NCBI RefSeq assembly: GCF_001411805.1 | Contig: NZ_CP007212.1 | Coordinates: forward strand, 3,596,001-3,660,000 | DNA from: Burkholderia plantarii | GTDB taxonomy: Bacteria; Pseudomonadota; Gammaproteobacteria; Burkholderiales; Burkholderiaceae | Length of the DNA: 64,000 nucleotides | Direction of reading: 5' to 3' | In this document: in pieces, positions 54,168 to 63,898 of the stretch | How positions within the stretch are numbered: the stretch's first letter is position 1 | How the letters are laid out: the number at the start of each line of letters is the position of its first letter | Notes under the pieces: model-generated | Told to the model about the DNA's origin: nothing | The model's database searches: none | The model's input: only the letters and a program-made list of their open reading frames with translations | Translations under genes and position numbers: made by a program

Positions 54168-54944
54168 GTGTCTTCAATGCGTGTCTTCCGTCCCCTGCTC
54201 GCCGCCCTGTGGATCGGCGTGGCCGGCCTGGGCGCTGCCTGCCTGCCGCTCGCGTCGCGGGCCCAGAATCCCCCGTCTCATGCCGCGCCGGCCAGCACCG
54301 TCGGCGCCGCGCCGCTGAAGGCGCCCGACACCATGGCCGAACGCGTGCGCGGCTGCACCGCCTGCCACGGCGCGCAGGGCCAGGGTACCGACAACGACTA
54401 CTTCCCGCGCCTGGCCGGCAAGCCCGTCGAGTACCTGTACAACCAGCTGATGAATTTCCGTGACGGGCGGCGCAAGTATCCGCCGATGAACTACCTGCTC
54501 ACGTATCTCAGCGACGACTACCTGCACGAGATCGCCACCCACTTCTCGAACCTGCGCCCGCCCTATCCGGCACCGGCCAGGCCGACCGTGCCCGACGACG
54601 TGGTGGCGCGCGGCCAGGCGCTCGCCATGCACGGCGACGCCGCGCGCTCGATCCCGGCCTGCGTCGCCTGCCACGGCAGCGCGCTGACCGGCATGCAGCC
54701 GGCCATCCCCGGCCTCGTCGGCCTGCACAGCGACTACCTGAGCGCGCAGATCGGCGCCTGGCGCTCCGGCAACCGGCGCGCCAAGGCGCCCGACTGCATG
54801 CACGAAATCGCCTCGCGCCTCACCGACGACGACGTGACGGCCGTGACCGCGTGGCTCGCCGCGCAGCCCGCGCCGGCCAACCCGGTGCCGGTTGCGGCCG
54901 GCTCGCTGACGCTGCCGCTCGCGTGCGGCAGCGAACCGCAATGA
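54168..54944 (+). CDS. Di-haem cytochrome c, c4-like
   Basis: The 258-residue periplasmic protein has a signal peptide (PLLAALWIGVAGLGAACLPLASRAQ, cleavage near 35). Two haem motifs are present, CTACHGAQGQG (about 65) and CVACHGSALTG (about 166), each in a cytochrome c4/c553-type domain (FPRLAGKPVEYLYNQLMNFRDGRR). I chose GTG 54168 because GGAG is 6 bp upstream; ATG 54177 is the alternative. It donates electrons, probably to or from the tri-haem protein encoded 19 bp downstream. Confidence 0.87.
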   Translation: MSSMRVFRPLLAALWIGVAGLGAACLPLASRAQNPPSHAAPASTVGAAPLKAPDTMAERVRGCTACHGAQGQGTDNDYFPRLAGKPVEYLYNQLMNFRDGRRKYPPMNYLLTYLSDDYLHEIATHFSNLRPPYPAPARPTVPDDVVARGQALAMHGDAARSIPACVACHGSALTGMQPAIPGLVGLHSDYLSAQIGAWRSGNRRAKAPDCMHEIASRLTDDDVTAVTAWLAAQPAPANPVPVAAGSLTLPLACGSEPQ

Positions 54945-54963
54945 GACCCGGGAGACAGACGCC

Positions 54964-56268
54964 ATGAAACGCCAGTCGCTGTATGCCTTCTGCGCCGTGC
55001 TGATTGCGGCGGCCGCGACGCTCGCCCCGGTGTTCTGGCCCGGTGCCGCGAAACTGTTCGGCACCACCGCCCGCGCCGCCACCGACGGCGGCGCCTCGAA
55101 CGCCGCGCTCGTCAAGAAGGGCGAGTATCTGTCGCGGATCGGCGACTGCGTGGCCTGCCACACCGTGCGCGGCGGCCAGCCGTTCGCGGGCGGCCTCGCG
55201 ATGCCGACGCCGTTCGGCACCATGTACACGCCGAACATCACGCCCGACCCGCAGTACGGAATCGGCAAGTGGAGCGCGGACGACTTCTACCGCGCGATGC
55301 ACACCGGCCGCTCGAAGGACGGCAGCCTGCTCTATCCGGGCTTCCCGTTCACGAGCTACACCAAGGTCTCGCGCGCCGATTCGGACGCGATCTACGCCTA
55401 CCTGCGCTCGGTCGAGCCGGTCAACCGGCCGAGCCGCCCGCACGAGCTGAAGTTCCCGTTCAACAACCGCAACCTGCTGATCGGCTGGCGCACGCTGTTC
55501 TTCAAGGAGGGCGAATTCCGGCCCGATCCGACCAAGTCGGTGGAATGGAACCGCGGCGCCTATCTGGTGGAGGGGCTCGGCCACTGCAGCATGTGCCATA
55601 CCTCGATCAATCTGATGGGCGCGCCGGTCAGCTCGTCGGCGTTCGCGGGCGGCCTGATCCCGCTGCAAAACTGGTACGCGCCGTCGCTGACCAACGACAC
55701 CGAGTTCGGCCTCGGCGACTGGCACGTGCAGGAACTCGCTGACCTGCTGCAGGCCGGCGTGTCGAATCGCGGCGCGGTGTTCGGGCCGATGGCCGACGTG
55801 GTCCACAACAGCCTGCAGTACCTGACCGACGACGACACCAAGGCGATGTCGGTCTACCTGAAGTCGATCCCGCAGAAGGGCGAGGCGCCGTCGCACCTGC
55901 AGTACGAGACCTCGCAGCAGTTCGGCAACCAGCTGTTGGAACAGGGCCGCAAGCTCTACGCGGACAACTGCGCGACCTGCCACGGCGCATCCGGCCAGGG
56001 CAAGCCGCCGTCGTATCCGCCGCTCGCGCAGAACCATTCGATTATGATGGAGTCTGCAGTGAACCCGATCCGGATGGTGCTGAACGGCGGATACCCGCCG
56101 AGCACGTTCCGGAATCCGCGTCCGTACGGGATGCCGCCGTTCGCGCAAGCCCTGTCGAATCAAGAGGTTGCAGCCGTCGTGTCGTATATCCGATCGGCCT
56201 GGGGCAACCACGGTTCGCCGATTTCTCCGCAGCAGGTCAGCGATCTGAGATCCGCGCCGCTCGACTGA
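54964..56268 (+). CDS. Tri-haem cytochrome c, alcohol/gluconate dehydrogenase subunit type
   Basis: The 434-residue protein has a signal peptide (about 1-37) and three CxxCH sites: CVACHTVRGG, CSMCHTSINLMG and CATCHGASGQG. The layout, with KKGEYLSRIGDCVACH near the start, AGGLAMPTPFGTMYTPNITPD and a final KPPSYPPLAQN, matches the cytochrome subunits of periplasmic flavin or PQQ dehydrogenases. No dehydrogenase gene is adjacent, so the partner enzyme must be encoded elsewhere. The start follows GGGAGAC. Confidence 0.88.
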   Translation: MKRQSLYAFCAVLIAAAATLAPVFWPGAAKLFGTTARAATDGGASNAALVKKGEYLSRIGDCVACHTVRGGQPFAGGLAMPTPFGTMYTPNITPDPQYGIGKWSADDFYRAMHTGRSKDGSLLYPGFPFTSYTKVSRADSDAIYAYLRSVEPVNRPSRPHELKFPFNNRNLLIGWRTLFFKEGEFRPDPTKSVEWNRGAYLVEGLGHCSMCHTSINLMGAPVSSSAFAGGLIPLQNWYAPSLTNDTEFGLGDWHVQELADLLQAGVSNRGAVFGPMADVVHNSLQYLTDDDTKAMSVYLKSIPQKGEAPSHLQYETSQQFGNQLLEQGRKLYADNCATCHGASGQGKPPSYPPLAQNHSIMMESAVNPIRMVLNGGYPPSTFRNPRPYGMPPFAQALSNQEVAAVVSYIRSAWGNHGSPISPQQVSDLRSAPLD

Positions 56269-56398
56269 CGGACGGTTCACAACCACGGGGCGTGGCCGCG
56301 GGCAACCGCGGGCCGCGCCCTTTTGTTTTTTGTATGTCGGCACGCCGGCCGCTTCGACCGGAGCAGCGGCGGCGCCTTCCTGAACACCTAGAGAGTTT

Positions 56399-57895
56399 AT
56401 GTCTTTTGCTTCCCTCGGCCTCGCCGAACCCCTCGTGCGAGCCGTCAACGAACTCGGCTACAACGAACCGACTCCGATCCAGACCCAGGCAATCCCGGCC
56501 GTGCTCGGCGGCGGCGACCTGCTGGCCGGCGCGCAGACCGGCACCGGCAAGACCGCCGGCTTCACGCTGCCGATCCTGCAGCGCCTGAACGCGGTCCAGG
56601 CCACCAACGCGAACGGCAAGCGCCCCGTGCGCGCGCTGATCCTCACGCCCACCCGTGAACTGGCCGCGCAGGTCGAGGAGAGCGTGCGCGCCTACGGCAA
56701 GTACCTGAAGCTGCGCTCGACCGTGATGTTCGGCGGCGTCAGCATCAATCCGCAGATCGACGCGCTGAAGCGCGGCGTCGACATCGTGGTGGCCACCCCC
56801 GGGCGCCTGCTCGACCACATGCAGCAGAAGACCATCGACGTCTCGCAGCTCGACATCCTGGTGCTCGACGAAGCCGACCGCATGCTCGACATGGGCTTCA
56901 TCCACGACATCAAGCGCGTGCTCGCGAAGCTGCCGCCCAAGCGTCAGAACCTGCTGTTCTCGGCCACCTTCTCCGACGAGATCAAGGCGCTCGCCGACAA
57001 CCTGCTCGATTCGCCGGCGCTGATCGAGGTCGCGCGCCGCAACACCACCGCCGAGACCATCGCGCAGAAGATCCACCCGGTCGACCGCGACCGCAAGCGC
57101 GAGATGCTCACGCACCTGATCCGCGAGCACAACTGGTTCCAGGTGCTGGTGTTCACGCGTACCAAGCACGGCGCGAACCGGCTCGCCGAGCAGCTGACCA
57201 AGGACGGCATCAGCGCGCTCGCGATCCACGGCAACAAGAGCCAGTCGGCCCGCACGCGCGCGCTCAGCGAATTCAAGGCCGGCACGCTGCAGGTGCTGGT
57301 GGCCACCGACATCGCCGCGCGCGGCATCGACATCGACCAGCTGCCGCACGTGGTCAACTACGAGCTGCCGAACGTGCCGGAGGACTACGTCCACCGGATC
57401 GGCCGCACCGGCCGCGCGGGCGCGAACGGCGAGGCCGTGTCGCTCGTCTGCGTCGACGAGAAGCCGCTGTTGCGCGACATCGAGCGGCTCATCAAGCGCG
57501 AGATTCCGCAGCAGGTGATCGCGGGCTTCGAGCCCGACCCGAACGCCAAGCCGGAGCCGATCCAGCGCCGCAGCGGCGGGGGCGGTGGCGGTGGCGGCGG
57601 GCGTCAGCCGCAGGGCGGCGGCCAGGGCAAGCCGCAGGCGGCACGCCGCGACGGCCAGCCGGGCGCGGGGGCTGGCAAGCCGGCCGCGCGCCCGGCCGCC
57701 AAGCCGGTCAAGGCCGCGGGCGGCGGTAACGCCGGTGCCGCGAAGCCGGCCGCCAAAGCGGCCAAGCCGCGCGCACCGCAAGCGGGCGGCGCACGGCCGG
57801 CCGGCGGCGGTGGCGGCAATGGCAATGGCGGGCAGGCGGCGAATCGCGGTCGCTCGGGCCGTGGTGGTAGCGGCGGCGGTCAGCGCGGGCACTGA
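56399..57895 (+). CDS. rhlE: ATP-dependent RNA helicase RhlE, DEAD-box
   Basis: The 498-residue protein has all DEAD-box motifs: Q motif [73 protein letters not shown] and [10 protein letters not shown]. The helicase core ends near residue 375. A C-terminal tail of about 120 residues, rich in Gly, Lys, Ala and Arg, is typical of RhlE and binds RNA. It acts in ribosome assembly and mRNA turnover. The gene is single, with a strong terminator 48 bp downstream. Confidence 0.95.
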   Translation: MSFASLGLAEPLVRAVNELGYNEPTPIQTQAIPAVLGGGDLLAGAQTGTGKTAGFTLPILQRLNAVQATNANGKRPVRALILTPTRELAAQVEESVRAYGKYLKLRSTVMFGGVSINPQIDALKRGVDIVVATPGRLLDHMQQKTIDVSQLDILVLDEADRMLDMGFIHDIKRVLAKLPPKRQNLLFSATFSDEIKALADNLLDSPALIEVARRNTTAETIAQKIHPVDRDRKREMLTHLIREHNWFQVLVFTRTKHGANRLAEQLTKDGISALAIHGNKSQSARTRALSEFKAGTLQVLVATDIAARGIDIDQLPHVVNYELPNVPEDYVHRIGRTGRAGANGEAVSLVCVDEKPLLRDIERLIKREIPQQVIAGFEPDPNAKPEPIQRRSGGGGGGGGGRQPQGGGQGKPQAARRDGQPGAGAGKPAARPAAKPVKAAGGGNAGAAKPAAKAAKPRAPQAGGARPAGGGGGNGNGGQAANRGRSGRGGSGGGQRGH

Positions 57896-57942
57896 ACCGC
57901 GGGCGGTTTCTCGCCGCGCAACCGCGTCACCGTGCCATGACA

Positions 57943-57989
57943 AGCGGGGAGCGCGACGCATCGAAGGCGTCGCGCTCCCCGCTTTTTTG
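57943..57989 (+). terminator. Strong Rho-independent terminator of rhlE
   Basis: A perfect 17-bp stem (AGCGGGGAGCGCGACGC with GCGTCGCGCTCCCCGCT, loop ATCGAAG) is followed by TTTTT. Confidence 0.92.
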
Positions 57990-58137
57990 CTTCATGAGGA
58001 TGGGTCGGATGACGGGATTGGCCGTGGGCGGCGGGCCGCACGCGCCGTGACCACGCCGGTCACGCCGGCGATCCACGAAGACCCACGATGAGCGGGCCAG
58101 CCGGCCCCGGAGGTGCCGCCGCCGATCGAGGCACCGC

Positions 58138-58722
58138 TCAGCGCGCCAGCGTCGCCGCGATCAGCCGGATCTGCTCGATCTGCCGCGTCCAGCGCGCGAG
58201 CACCGCCTCGCGGTCGTCCTCCAGCTCGAACGCGATTCCGGAGGTCAACCGCGCATAAGTCACGCGCTGTGCGTCGCCGCCCGCCAGCGCGGCCCGAAAG
58301 CAGGCCAGCCCCGGCAGCGCCGAACCGTCGGCGGCCGGGCCGTCGCCGGTGAAGCCGGCCGGCTCGACGCGCAGCCGCGCCTGATGGAACGCGCCGTCGG
58401 CCACGAAGGTCAGCGTCGCCGCGCGCTCGTCCGCGAGCAGCCGCGCGCCGCGCGAACTCGGCCACAGGGCGATGAACAGCGTGGCCGGATCGCTCGCGTA
58501 CAGTTCACCCGCGCCGAGCAGCGTGGTGCGCGCCTCGGGCGGCTCGACGCCGCGATCGATCACCACCAGCGACGCCGAGAAGCGTGCCTTGTCGGCCAGC
58601 GCCTCGCCGTCGAACAGCGCGAGGCAGGCCGGCGACCAGCGGTCGAACTGCCAGCGCTCGAGCGCGTGGCGGTCGGTGGCGGCCGAGGCCGGCACCGCGT
58701 CGCGATCAGCGGAAGAACACAT
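58138..58722 (-). CDS. Pyridoxamine 5'-phosphate oxidase-like FMN-binding protein
   Basis: The 194-residue protein has a split-barrel flavin-fold pattern: FSASLVVIDRGVEPPEARTTLLGAGELYASDPATLFIALWPSSRGARLL in outline, then ATLTFVADGAFHQARLRVE. The true pdxH residues are not evident, so it is a family member of unknown substrate. Its start overlaps the end of the ferritin-like gene by 17 bp, so the two are translated together. Confidence 0.7.
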   Translation of the reverse strand: MCSSADRDAVPASAATDRHALERWQFDRWSPACLALFDGEALADKARFSASLVVIDRGVEPPEARTTLLGAGELYASDPATLFIALWPSSRGARLLADERAATLTFVADGAFHQARLRVEPAGFTGDGPAADGSALPGLACFRAALAGGDAQRVTYARLTSGIAFELEDDREAVLARWTRQIEQIRLIAATLAR

Positions 58723-59533
58723 GCTGGGTCAGTTTCGTCAGCGGATACTGCACGCCGGGCTGGATCCTCGAAGGCAGGTCGAGTGGTTTCAGCAACATCT
58801 TCACGCACATGTCGGCCGACAGGTTACGGCGCACCAGCGTGTTGACGCGGTGGGTCCGCTCGCGCACGTAGGCGGCATCGCCGACGCGATCCGGATAGCG
58901 CACCGCGAACACATGGCGCAGCGCCACCTCCGAATCCTCGTTGCGCATTTCGAGCACACGGCGCATCAGTGCGCCGAGCACGGCGAGCCGGCCGTTGCCC
59001 TCGATCTCGTTGTACTTCTTGAAATACTTGAAGAAGTGTTTGTAATGACGCACTTCGTCGGTACGGATGTTGTTCGTGATTTCCTTCAGCACCGGCTCTT
59101 CCGAGCACTCGTTGATCGCCCGGTACAGCGTGGCGGTGCCCGTCTCCACGACGCAGCGCGCCACCATCTCGAGCGCGCGCGTCTTCTCGAACGCCTCCAG
59201 CGAGCACATCTTCGAGTATTCGTCGAAGAAATTGCGGAACGCGAGATCCCAGTCGAACTCGGGCCACACGTAGCCGATGTAGGCTTTCAGCGCGCGGCCG
59301 TGCTGCAGTTCCTCGTGCTCCCACTGCTCGTTGAGCCAGGTGGCGACTTCGCGGTCTTCGCCGAAGAACTCGCTGAGGTTGCTCGTGTAGAGATCGGACC
59401 CGCTTTCGATGAACGAGGCCGCGCAGAGCAGCAGCAGCAGATCCTCGTCGGCGGCGGCCTTCGCGCGGTCGATCCGGGTGAGGTCGATATCTTCGATGCG
59501 CCAAGGCATCACATGCTTCGTTTCGGCCAGCAT
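58706..59533 (-). CDS. Ferritin-like di-iron protein
   Basis: The 275-residue, mostly helical protein has metal-ligand motifs in the right order: ASFIESGSDLYTSNL (Glu), EQWEHEELQHGRALKAY (E-x2-H), VVETGTATLYRAI (Glu) and NIRTDEVRHYKHFFKY (E-x2-H). This resembles acyl-ACP desaturase or rubrerythrin-like ferritin-fold oxygenases. It may oxidise a substrate with the FMN protein encoded next, whose gene overlaps it. The ATG follows TGGGAG. Confidence 0.8.
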   Translation of the reverse strand: MLAETKHVMPWRIEDIDLTRIDRAKAAADEDLLLLLCAASFIESGSDLYTSNLSEFFGEDREVATWLNEQWEHEELQHGRALKAYIGYVWPEFDWDLAFRNFFDEYSKMCSLEAFEKTRALEMVARCVVETGTATLYRAINECSEEPVLKEITNNIRTDEVRHYKHFFKYFKKYNEIEGNGRLAVLGALMRRVLEMRNEDSEVALRHVFAVRYPDRVGDAAYVRERTHRVNTLVRRNLSADMCVKMLLKPLDLPSRIQPGVQYPLTKLTQHVFFR

Positions 59534-59922
59534 CGTATGGCTCCCAAACGCCTCATCCCGGCGCGGCGGCCGGCATCCATCCTGCCGGTGTTGCCGCTAG
59601 CCTGCCGAACGAGGCGGGTATGAATTGAATTATTCGATCTGGATCCGCTTATCTTAGCCGGAGTTTCCTGAACGTGCATTCAGCACTGACCGTGCCCGGA
59701 CGACGCAGTTCCGCCCCGCCGGCCACTGACAACCGACAGGTTATTCGAAGGTCGCTTGCAATTTCATTCGAATCTGCGAAGCCGGACGGCTTGCGGGCAC
59801 GAGCCGGTAGATCGGAGTCCCGAACAAGGCAGGGCCGGCCGCGGGCATCACGCGCATCGCGGGCGGCGCCGCGCCCCGCCGCCCGCGCGGCCGGAGGCGG
59901 CCAAAGCGCGGCGCGCCGGTGT
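59534..59922. other. Intergenic, 389 bp, nothing recognised
   Basis: AT-richer sequence at 59620-59660 probably holds the promoter of the ferritin-like gene (minus strand). The rest is GC-rich, with no gene seen. Confidence 0.4.
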
Positions 59923-61563
59923 TCAGAAGCCGGCCGCGAGCCCGTCGCGGCGGCTGTCGCTGGCGGCCACGTAGCCGCGCTCCGGATCGTCGGCGTCGAG
60001 TCGCCAGATGAACTGGCCCGAGCCGAAGTCCATGTAGGGATCGTCGATCGACTGCAGCCGGTGGCCGCGCGCCTCGAGCGCGGCCACCACGTCGCGACCG
60101 AGCGTGTGCTCGACGTCGAGCGTGAAGTCGCGGTTCACCTTCCAGCGCGGCGCATCGCAGGCGGCCTGCGGCTGCTGCCCGTAGCCGAGCATGCGCACGA
60201 GGGTCTGCAGGTGCCCTTGCGGCTGCATGTCGCCGCCCATCACGCCGAAGCTCATCACCGCCTCGCGGCGGCCGGCGCGCTCGCGCGTGACGAAGGCCGG
60301 GATGATGGTGTGGAACGGCCGCTTGCCGCCCGCCACCACGTTCGGCGAGGCCGGGTCCATCGAGAACCCGCGGCCGCGGTTCTGCAGCGAGATCCCGTAG
60401 CCGGGCACCACCAGCCCCGAGCCGAAGCCCATGTAGTTCGACTGGATGAAGCTGACCATCATGCCGCGCTCGTCGGCCGCCGACAGGTACACGGTGCCGC
60501 CCGAGCGCGGCATGCCGTGCTCGAAATGGGTCGCGCGCGCCGGGTCGATGCGCTTCGCGCGCTCGGCCAGGTAGGCGTCGTCGAGCATCGCCCCGGGCGT
60601 CACCTCCATCGCGCGCGGATCGGCCACGTACCGATAGACGTCGGCGAACGCGAGCTTCATGGCCTCGATCTGCACGTGCTGCGCCTCGGCCGAATCGAGC
60701 GGCAGCCCGGCCAGGTCGAAGCGCTCGACGATGCCGAGCGCGATCAGCGCGGCGATGCCCTGCCCGTTCGGCGGGATCTCATGCACGGTGTGGCCGCGAA
60801 ACGATTTGCTGATCGGCTCGACCCACTCGGGGCGATAGCCGCGCAGGTCGTCGGCCGTCAGCGCGCCGCCCGTCTCGCGCGCAAACGCGGCCAGCGCCGC
60901 GCCCGGTTCGCCCTCGTAGAATGCGCGCGCGCCGTCGCGCGCGAGCAGCCGCAGCGTGTTCGCATGGCCCGGCATCACCACGCGCTCGCCCACCTCCGGG
61001 GCGCGTCCGCGCGGCAGGAACGCCGCGCCGAAGCCTGGCTGGTCGTGCAGCGCCGGCACCGCGGCGGCCCATTTCTGGGCCACGATCGAAGCCACCGCGT
61101 GGCCGCGCTCGGCCAGCTCGATGGCGGGCGCGAGCAGGTCGGCGAACGGCAGCGAACCGAAGCGCGCGTGCAGCGCCTCCCAGCCCGCGATCACGCCCGG
61201 CACCGTCACCGTGTCCCAGCCGCGCTCGGGCTGGCGCGCGTGGCCGTGGCCGTCCTCGCCGTGGCGGGCGCGGAAATAGTCGGGGTTCCAGGCCGCCGGC
61301 GCCGTGCCCGAGGCGTTGAGGCCCGAGAGCGCCTCGCCGTCCCAGACCAGCGCGAACGCGTCGCCGCCGAGCCCGCACGAGACCGGCTCGACCACCGTGA
61401 GCGCGGCCGCCGCGGCGAGCGCGGCGTCCACCGCGTTGCCGCCCTGCCAGAGCATGCGCAGGCCGGCCTGCGCGGCGAGCGGGTGCGAGGTCGAGACCAC
61501 GTTGCGGGCGAACACGGGCTGCCGGACGGTCGGATAGGGGTTCTGCCAGTGGAAACGGGTCAT
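59923..61563 (-). CDS. ggt: Gamma-glutamyltransferase
   Basis: The 546-residue proenzyme lacks a clear signal peptide. Family motifs include VVSTSHPLAAQAGLRMLWQGGNAVDAALAAA near the start and GGTVYLSAADERGMMVSFIQSNY, which carries the catalytic Thr where self-cleavage yields the small subunit (about residue 365). Glycine-rich GVMGGDMQPQGHLQ follows. It would hydrolyse or transfer gamma-glutamyl groups, but the non-secreted type may act on other amides (cf. YwrD). Its start is 224 bp from the divergent glpR gene. Confidence 0.87.
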   Translation of the reverse strand: MTRFHWQNPYPTVRQPVFARNVVSTSHPLAAQAGLRMLWQGGNAVDAALAAAAALTVVEPVSCGLGGDAFALVWDGEALSGLNASGTAPAAWNPDYFRARHGEDGHGHARQPERGWDTVTVPGVIAGWEALHARFGSLPFADLLAPAIELAERGHAVASIVAQKWAAAVPALHDQPGFGAAFLPRGRAPEVGERVVMPGHANTLRLLARDGARAFYEGEPGAALAAFARETGGALTADDLRGYRPEWVEPISKSFRGHTVHEIPPNGQGIAALIALGIVERFDLAGLPLDSAEAQHVQIEAMKLAFADVYRYVADPRAMEVTPGAMLDDAYLAERAKRIDPARATHFEHGMPRSGGTVYLSAADERGMMVSFIQSNYMGFGSGLVVPGYGISLQNRGRGFSMDPASPNVVAGGKRPFHTIIPAFVTRERAGRREAVMSFGVMGGDMQPQGHLQTLVRMLGYGQQPQAACDAPRWKVNRDFTLDVEHTLGRDVVAALEARGHRLQSIDDPYMDFGSGQFIWRLDADDPERGYVAASDSRRDGLAAGF

Positions 61564-61786
61564 GCGGCGGCTCCGGAGGAATGGGCGTGCGAACACGGCG
61601 CGACGACAAAAAGAGGCGAGCGGCAAGGCAACCGATCGTCGCGGGCGACAAGGCGCCATTGCAGCGCGAATGCGCGCGCGGAGCAAGCCGCGCATCCGCA
61701 TCCCGCGAGGAGCGCGCGAAAACGGAATGTTCGTTCGCGCACATTGCTTACAATACGGAACCCGCCTCCCGAGCCTTCGAACGAAC

Positions 61787-62566
61787 ATGACACGAGACCC
61801 CCGCCTGTCGCTGAACGCCCGTCAGCAGGAACTGCTCGAATGGGTGCAGCGCGACGGCTTCGTCACCGTCGACGATCTCGCGACGCACTTCGACGTGACG
61901 CCGCAGACGATCCGCCGCGACGTGAACTGGCTCGCCGACCTGAACCTGCTGCGCCGCTACCACGGCGGCGCGAGCCTGCCGACCAGCTCGGAGAACGTGT
62001 CGTACAGCGCCCGCCAGCGCATGTTCCACGACGAGAAGCGCCGCATCGCCGCGCTGGCGGCCTCGCACATTCCCGATCAGGCGTCGCTGTTCATCAACCT
62101 CGGCACCACCACCGAGGAGGTCGCGCGCGCGCTGAACCGCCACCGCGGCCTGCGCGTGATCACGAACAACCTGAACGTGGCGAGCATGATGAGCGGCTAC
62201 CCCGAGTGCGAGGTGCTGATCACGGGCGGCATCGTGCGGCCCTGGGACAAGGGCATCGTCGGCGAACTCGCGATCGACTTCATCCGCCAGTTCAAGGTGG
62301 ACTACGCGATCGTCGGCACCTCGGCGATCGAGACCGACGGCACGATGCGCGACTTCGACACGCGCGAGGTGCGCGTCGCCGAGGCGATCATGCAGCACGC
62401 GCGCACCGTCTACCTCGTCACCGACCACTCGAAGTTCGGGCGCCCCGCGCTGGTGCGCCAGGGCCACCTGTCGCAGGTCCACGCGCTGTTCACCGACAAG
62501 GCGCTGCCGGCCGAGATGGCCGACACGATCACCGCGGCCGGCACGCAGGTCTATATCGCCGACTGA
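61787..62566 (+). CDS. glpR: DeoR family regulator GlpR, glycerol-3-phosphate regulon repressor
   Basis: The 259-residue protein has a DeoR helix-turn-helix (RQQELLEWVQRDGFVTVDDLATHFDVTPQTIRRDVNWL in outline, 12-50). The sugar-phosphate isomerase-like domain shows FINLGTTTEEVARAL, VITNNLNVASMM, ITGGIVRPWDKGIVGELA and GTSAIETDGTMRDFDTREVRVAEAI. These match GlpR. The effector is glycerol 3-phosphate. glpD lies 1.3 kb downstream, beyond two small genes. Confidence 0.92.
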   Translation: MTRDPRLSLNARQQELLEWVQRDGFVTVDDLATHFDVTPQTIRRDVNWLADLNLLRRYHGGASLPTSSENVSYSARQRMFHDEKRRIAALAASHIPDQASLFINLGTTTEEVARALNRHRGLRVITNNLNVASMMSGYPECEVLITGGIVRPWDKGIVGELAIDFIRQFKVDYAIVGTSAIETDGTMRDFDTREVRVAEAIMQHARTVYLVTDHSKFGRPALVRQGHLSQVHALFTDKALPAEMADTITAAGTQVYIAD

Positions 62567-62894
62567 GCCAGTCGCCTCTTCCGCGAGCGGGTGCCGCAGG
62601 CGTCGATCCATCCCCGCCGGGACCGCCCGCGCATGTGCTGCATCGCAGCGTGAACTTCAAGTGAAATCAAGATGTTGGCGCGTCGCACCGACCGCTTTAA
62701 TTGTGACGAATTGTCAATCGGAAAATTTTCAGGGTCGTATTTGGCGTTCAGCGCCCGCTTGACTACACTCCGAATCCCCGCCGCCCGTGTGCCACGCGTG
62801 CCGGCGTGCAGCATGTCCCGCCACGCCTCCCCTGCTGGGTAACGCGTCCCGGAATCGTCCGGCCGTGAGAAGTACGGTTTGTCTGGAGAGAACG
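62567..62894. other. Intergenic, 328 bp, likely promoter of the small gene at 62895
   Basis: An AT-rich segment (62650-62740) contains TTGTGACGAATTGTCAATCG. TTGACT lies near 62759. No gene is seen. Confidence 0.4.
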
Positions 62895-63092
62895 ATGCTA
62901 AGTCCGCATGAATTCGCCACCCTGCTGCTCGTCAAGGACGCGCCCGACCAGGCCGAAATGGAACGCGACGAGCTGGATGCGCTGCTGGAGCAGCAACTGG
63001 TTCGGCTGGAGGCGCTGGGCTCCGGTCGCAAATACTGCGTCACCGAGAGCGGTGACGCCGCGCTGCGCTCGATCAAGGTCCGTTATTCCTGA
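62895..63092 (+). CDS. Small hypothetical protein, 65 residues
   Basis: The small acidic, helical protein (EFATLLLVKDAPDQAEMERDELDALLEQQLV, then SGRKYCVTESGDAALRSI) resembles a short winged-helix end, in which a hinge is followed by Y.VT..G. It may be a small DNA-binding or preprotein-like regulator, which is an inference. GGAGAGAACG lies before the ATG, and a good terminator follows. I do not recognise a named family. Confidence 0.7.
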   Translation: MLSPHEFATLLLVKDAPDQAEMERDELDALLEQQLVRLEALGSGRKYCVTESGDAALRSIKVRYS

Positions 63093-63117
63093 ACCGCCGG
63101 CCGGCCCCGCCGGCCTG

Positions 63118-63152
63118 ACGGCCGCCGTTTCCGGACGGCGGCCGTTTGGTTT
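63118..63152 (+). terminator. Terminator of the small gene
   Basis: ACGGCCGCCGT and ACGGCGGCCGT form an 11-bp perfect stem with loop TTCCGG, followed by TTGGTTT. Confidence 0.75.
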
Positions 63153-63356
63153 GCGGCGCAGCCGCTTTCATCGCCACGCCGGCGGTGCGAGCGGAGCCGG
63201 CCGCGGGCGCTCGAGCGGCTGCGTGGGCCGCTCCGCGCGTCGTCCTTGAAGCCGCATCGGCCCGCCATGACGGGCCAGCCACCGACGCGCCATCGCCCAC
63301 CCCACCGCCTCGCTCGTCACCCCTGGCGCCTCCCGCCAGCCGGCGCGTCCGGCAGT

Positions 63357-63719
63357 TCAACCGCCGCGCAGCGTCGAGTCCACCCGTGAGCGCCAGCTGA
63401 TCGCCTGCGCGCGCTGCTCGTTCAGATAGGTCGTCCACTGCTCCCGCGCAGCGGCGTCGGGTTGCGCGCCGAGCGCCGCATGATGCGTCGCGAGCGCGTC
63501 GGCGAACCCGCAATACTGCGGCTGCGTGAGCGCGCGGTGCCGCCGGGCCACCCAGGCGTCGTGCAGCGCGACCTGGACGGCCGGGCCGTCGCGGCCGTAG
63601 TCGTGCGGCTCGCCGCAGGCGCGTTGCAGCGTGTCGAGCGACGGGCCGGGGCCGAAGCCTGGCATCCCCGCGCATCCCGCCAGCAGCGCGAACGCCCCCG
63701 CCACCATGATCTGACGCAT
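63357..63719 (-). CDS. Small lipoprotein
   Basis: The 120-residue protein begins with a lipoprotein signal (MVAGAFALLAGC, acylated Cys at 16). A mature helical domain of about 104 residues has two further cysteines (RACGEPHDYG and PQYCGFADAL). The function is unknown. It sits between glpR and glpD on the opposite strand. Confidence 0.75.
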   Translation of the reverse strand: MRQIMVAGAFALLAGCAGMPGFGPGPSLDTLQRACGEPHDYGRDGPAVQVALHDAWVARRHRALTQPQYCGFADALATHHAALGAQPDAAAREQWTTYLNEQRAQAISWRSRVDSTLRGG

Positions 63720-63847
63720 GTTCCCTCCTCGGTTTCGACAATTCCGCCAGTATCGTTCGGGATCGCGGCGCGCGCCATGACGTGCTGCGCCCGCCCCGGT
63801 TCCCGCCCGCTTGAACGAACTTTACTTTTTCGCTTTTGTTCATTAAA

Positions 63848-63861
63848 TTTCGAATACGAAA
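63848..63861. promoter_or_regulatory. GlpR operator candidate upstream of glpD
   Basis: TTTCGAATACGAAA is a near-perfect palindrome (TTTCG-N4-CGAAA) in an AT-rich promoter region, 38 bp before the glpD start. GlpR operators in other Proteobacteria carry TTCG/CGAA half-sites. ACTTTTTCGCTTTTGTTC just upstream may hold a second, weaker site. Confidence 0.5.
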
Positions 63862-63898
63862 AATTTGCGTTCGGACAATGGAGAGAGGCCCGCAGGTG

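Noticed and set aside
59674..62664. 996-codon plus-strand frame over ggt and glpR
   Set aside because: Antisense or out-of-frame shadow of ggt and glpR; composition is Arg/His/Ala-rich without motifs.
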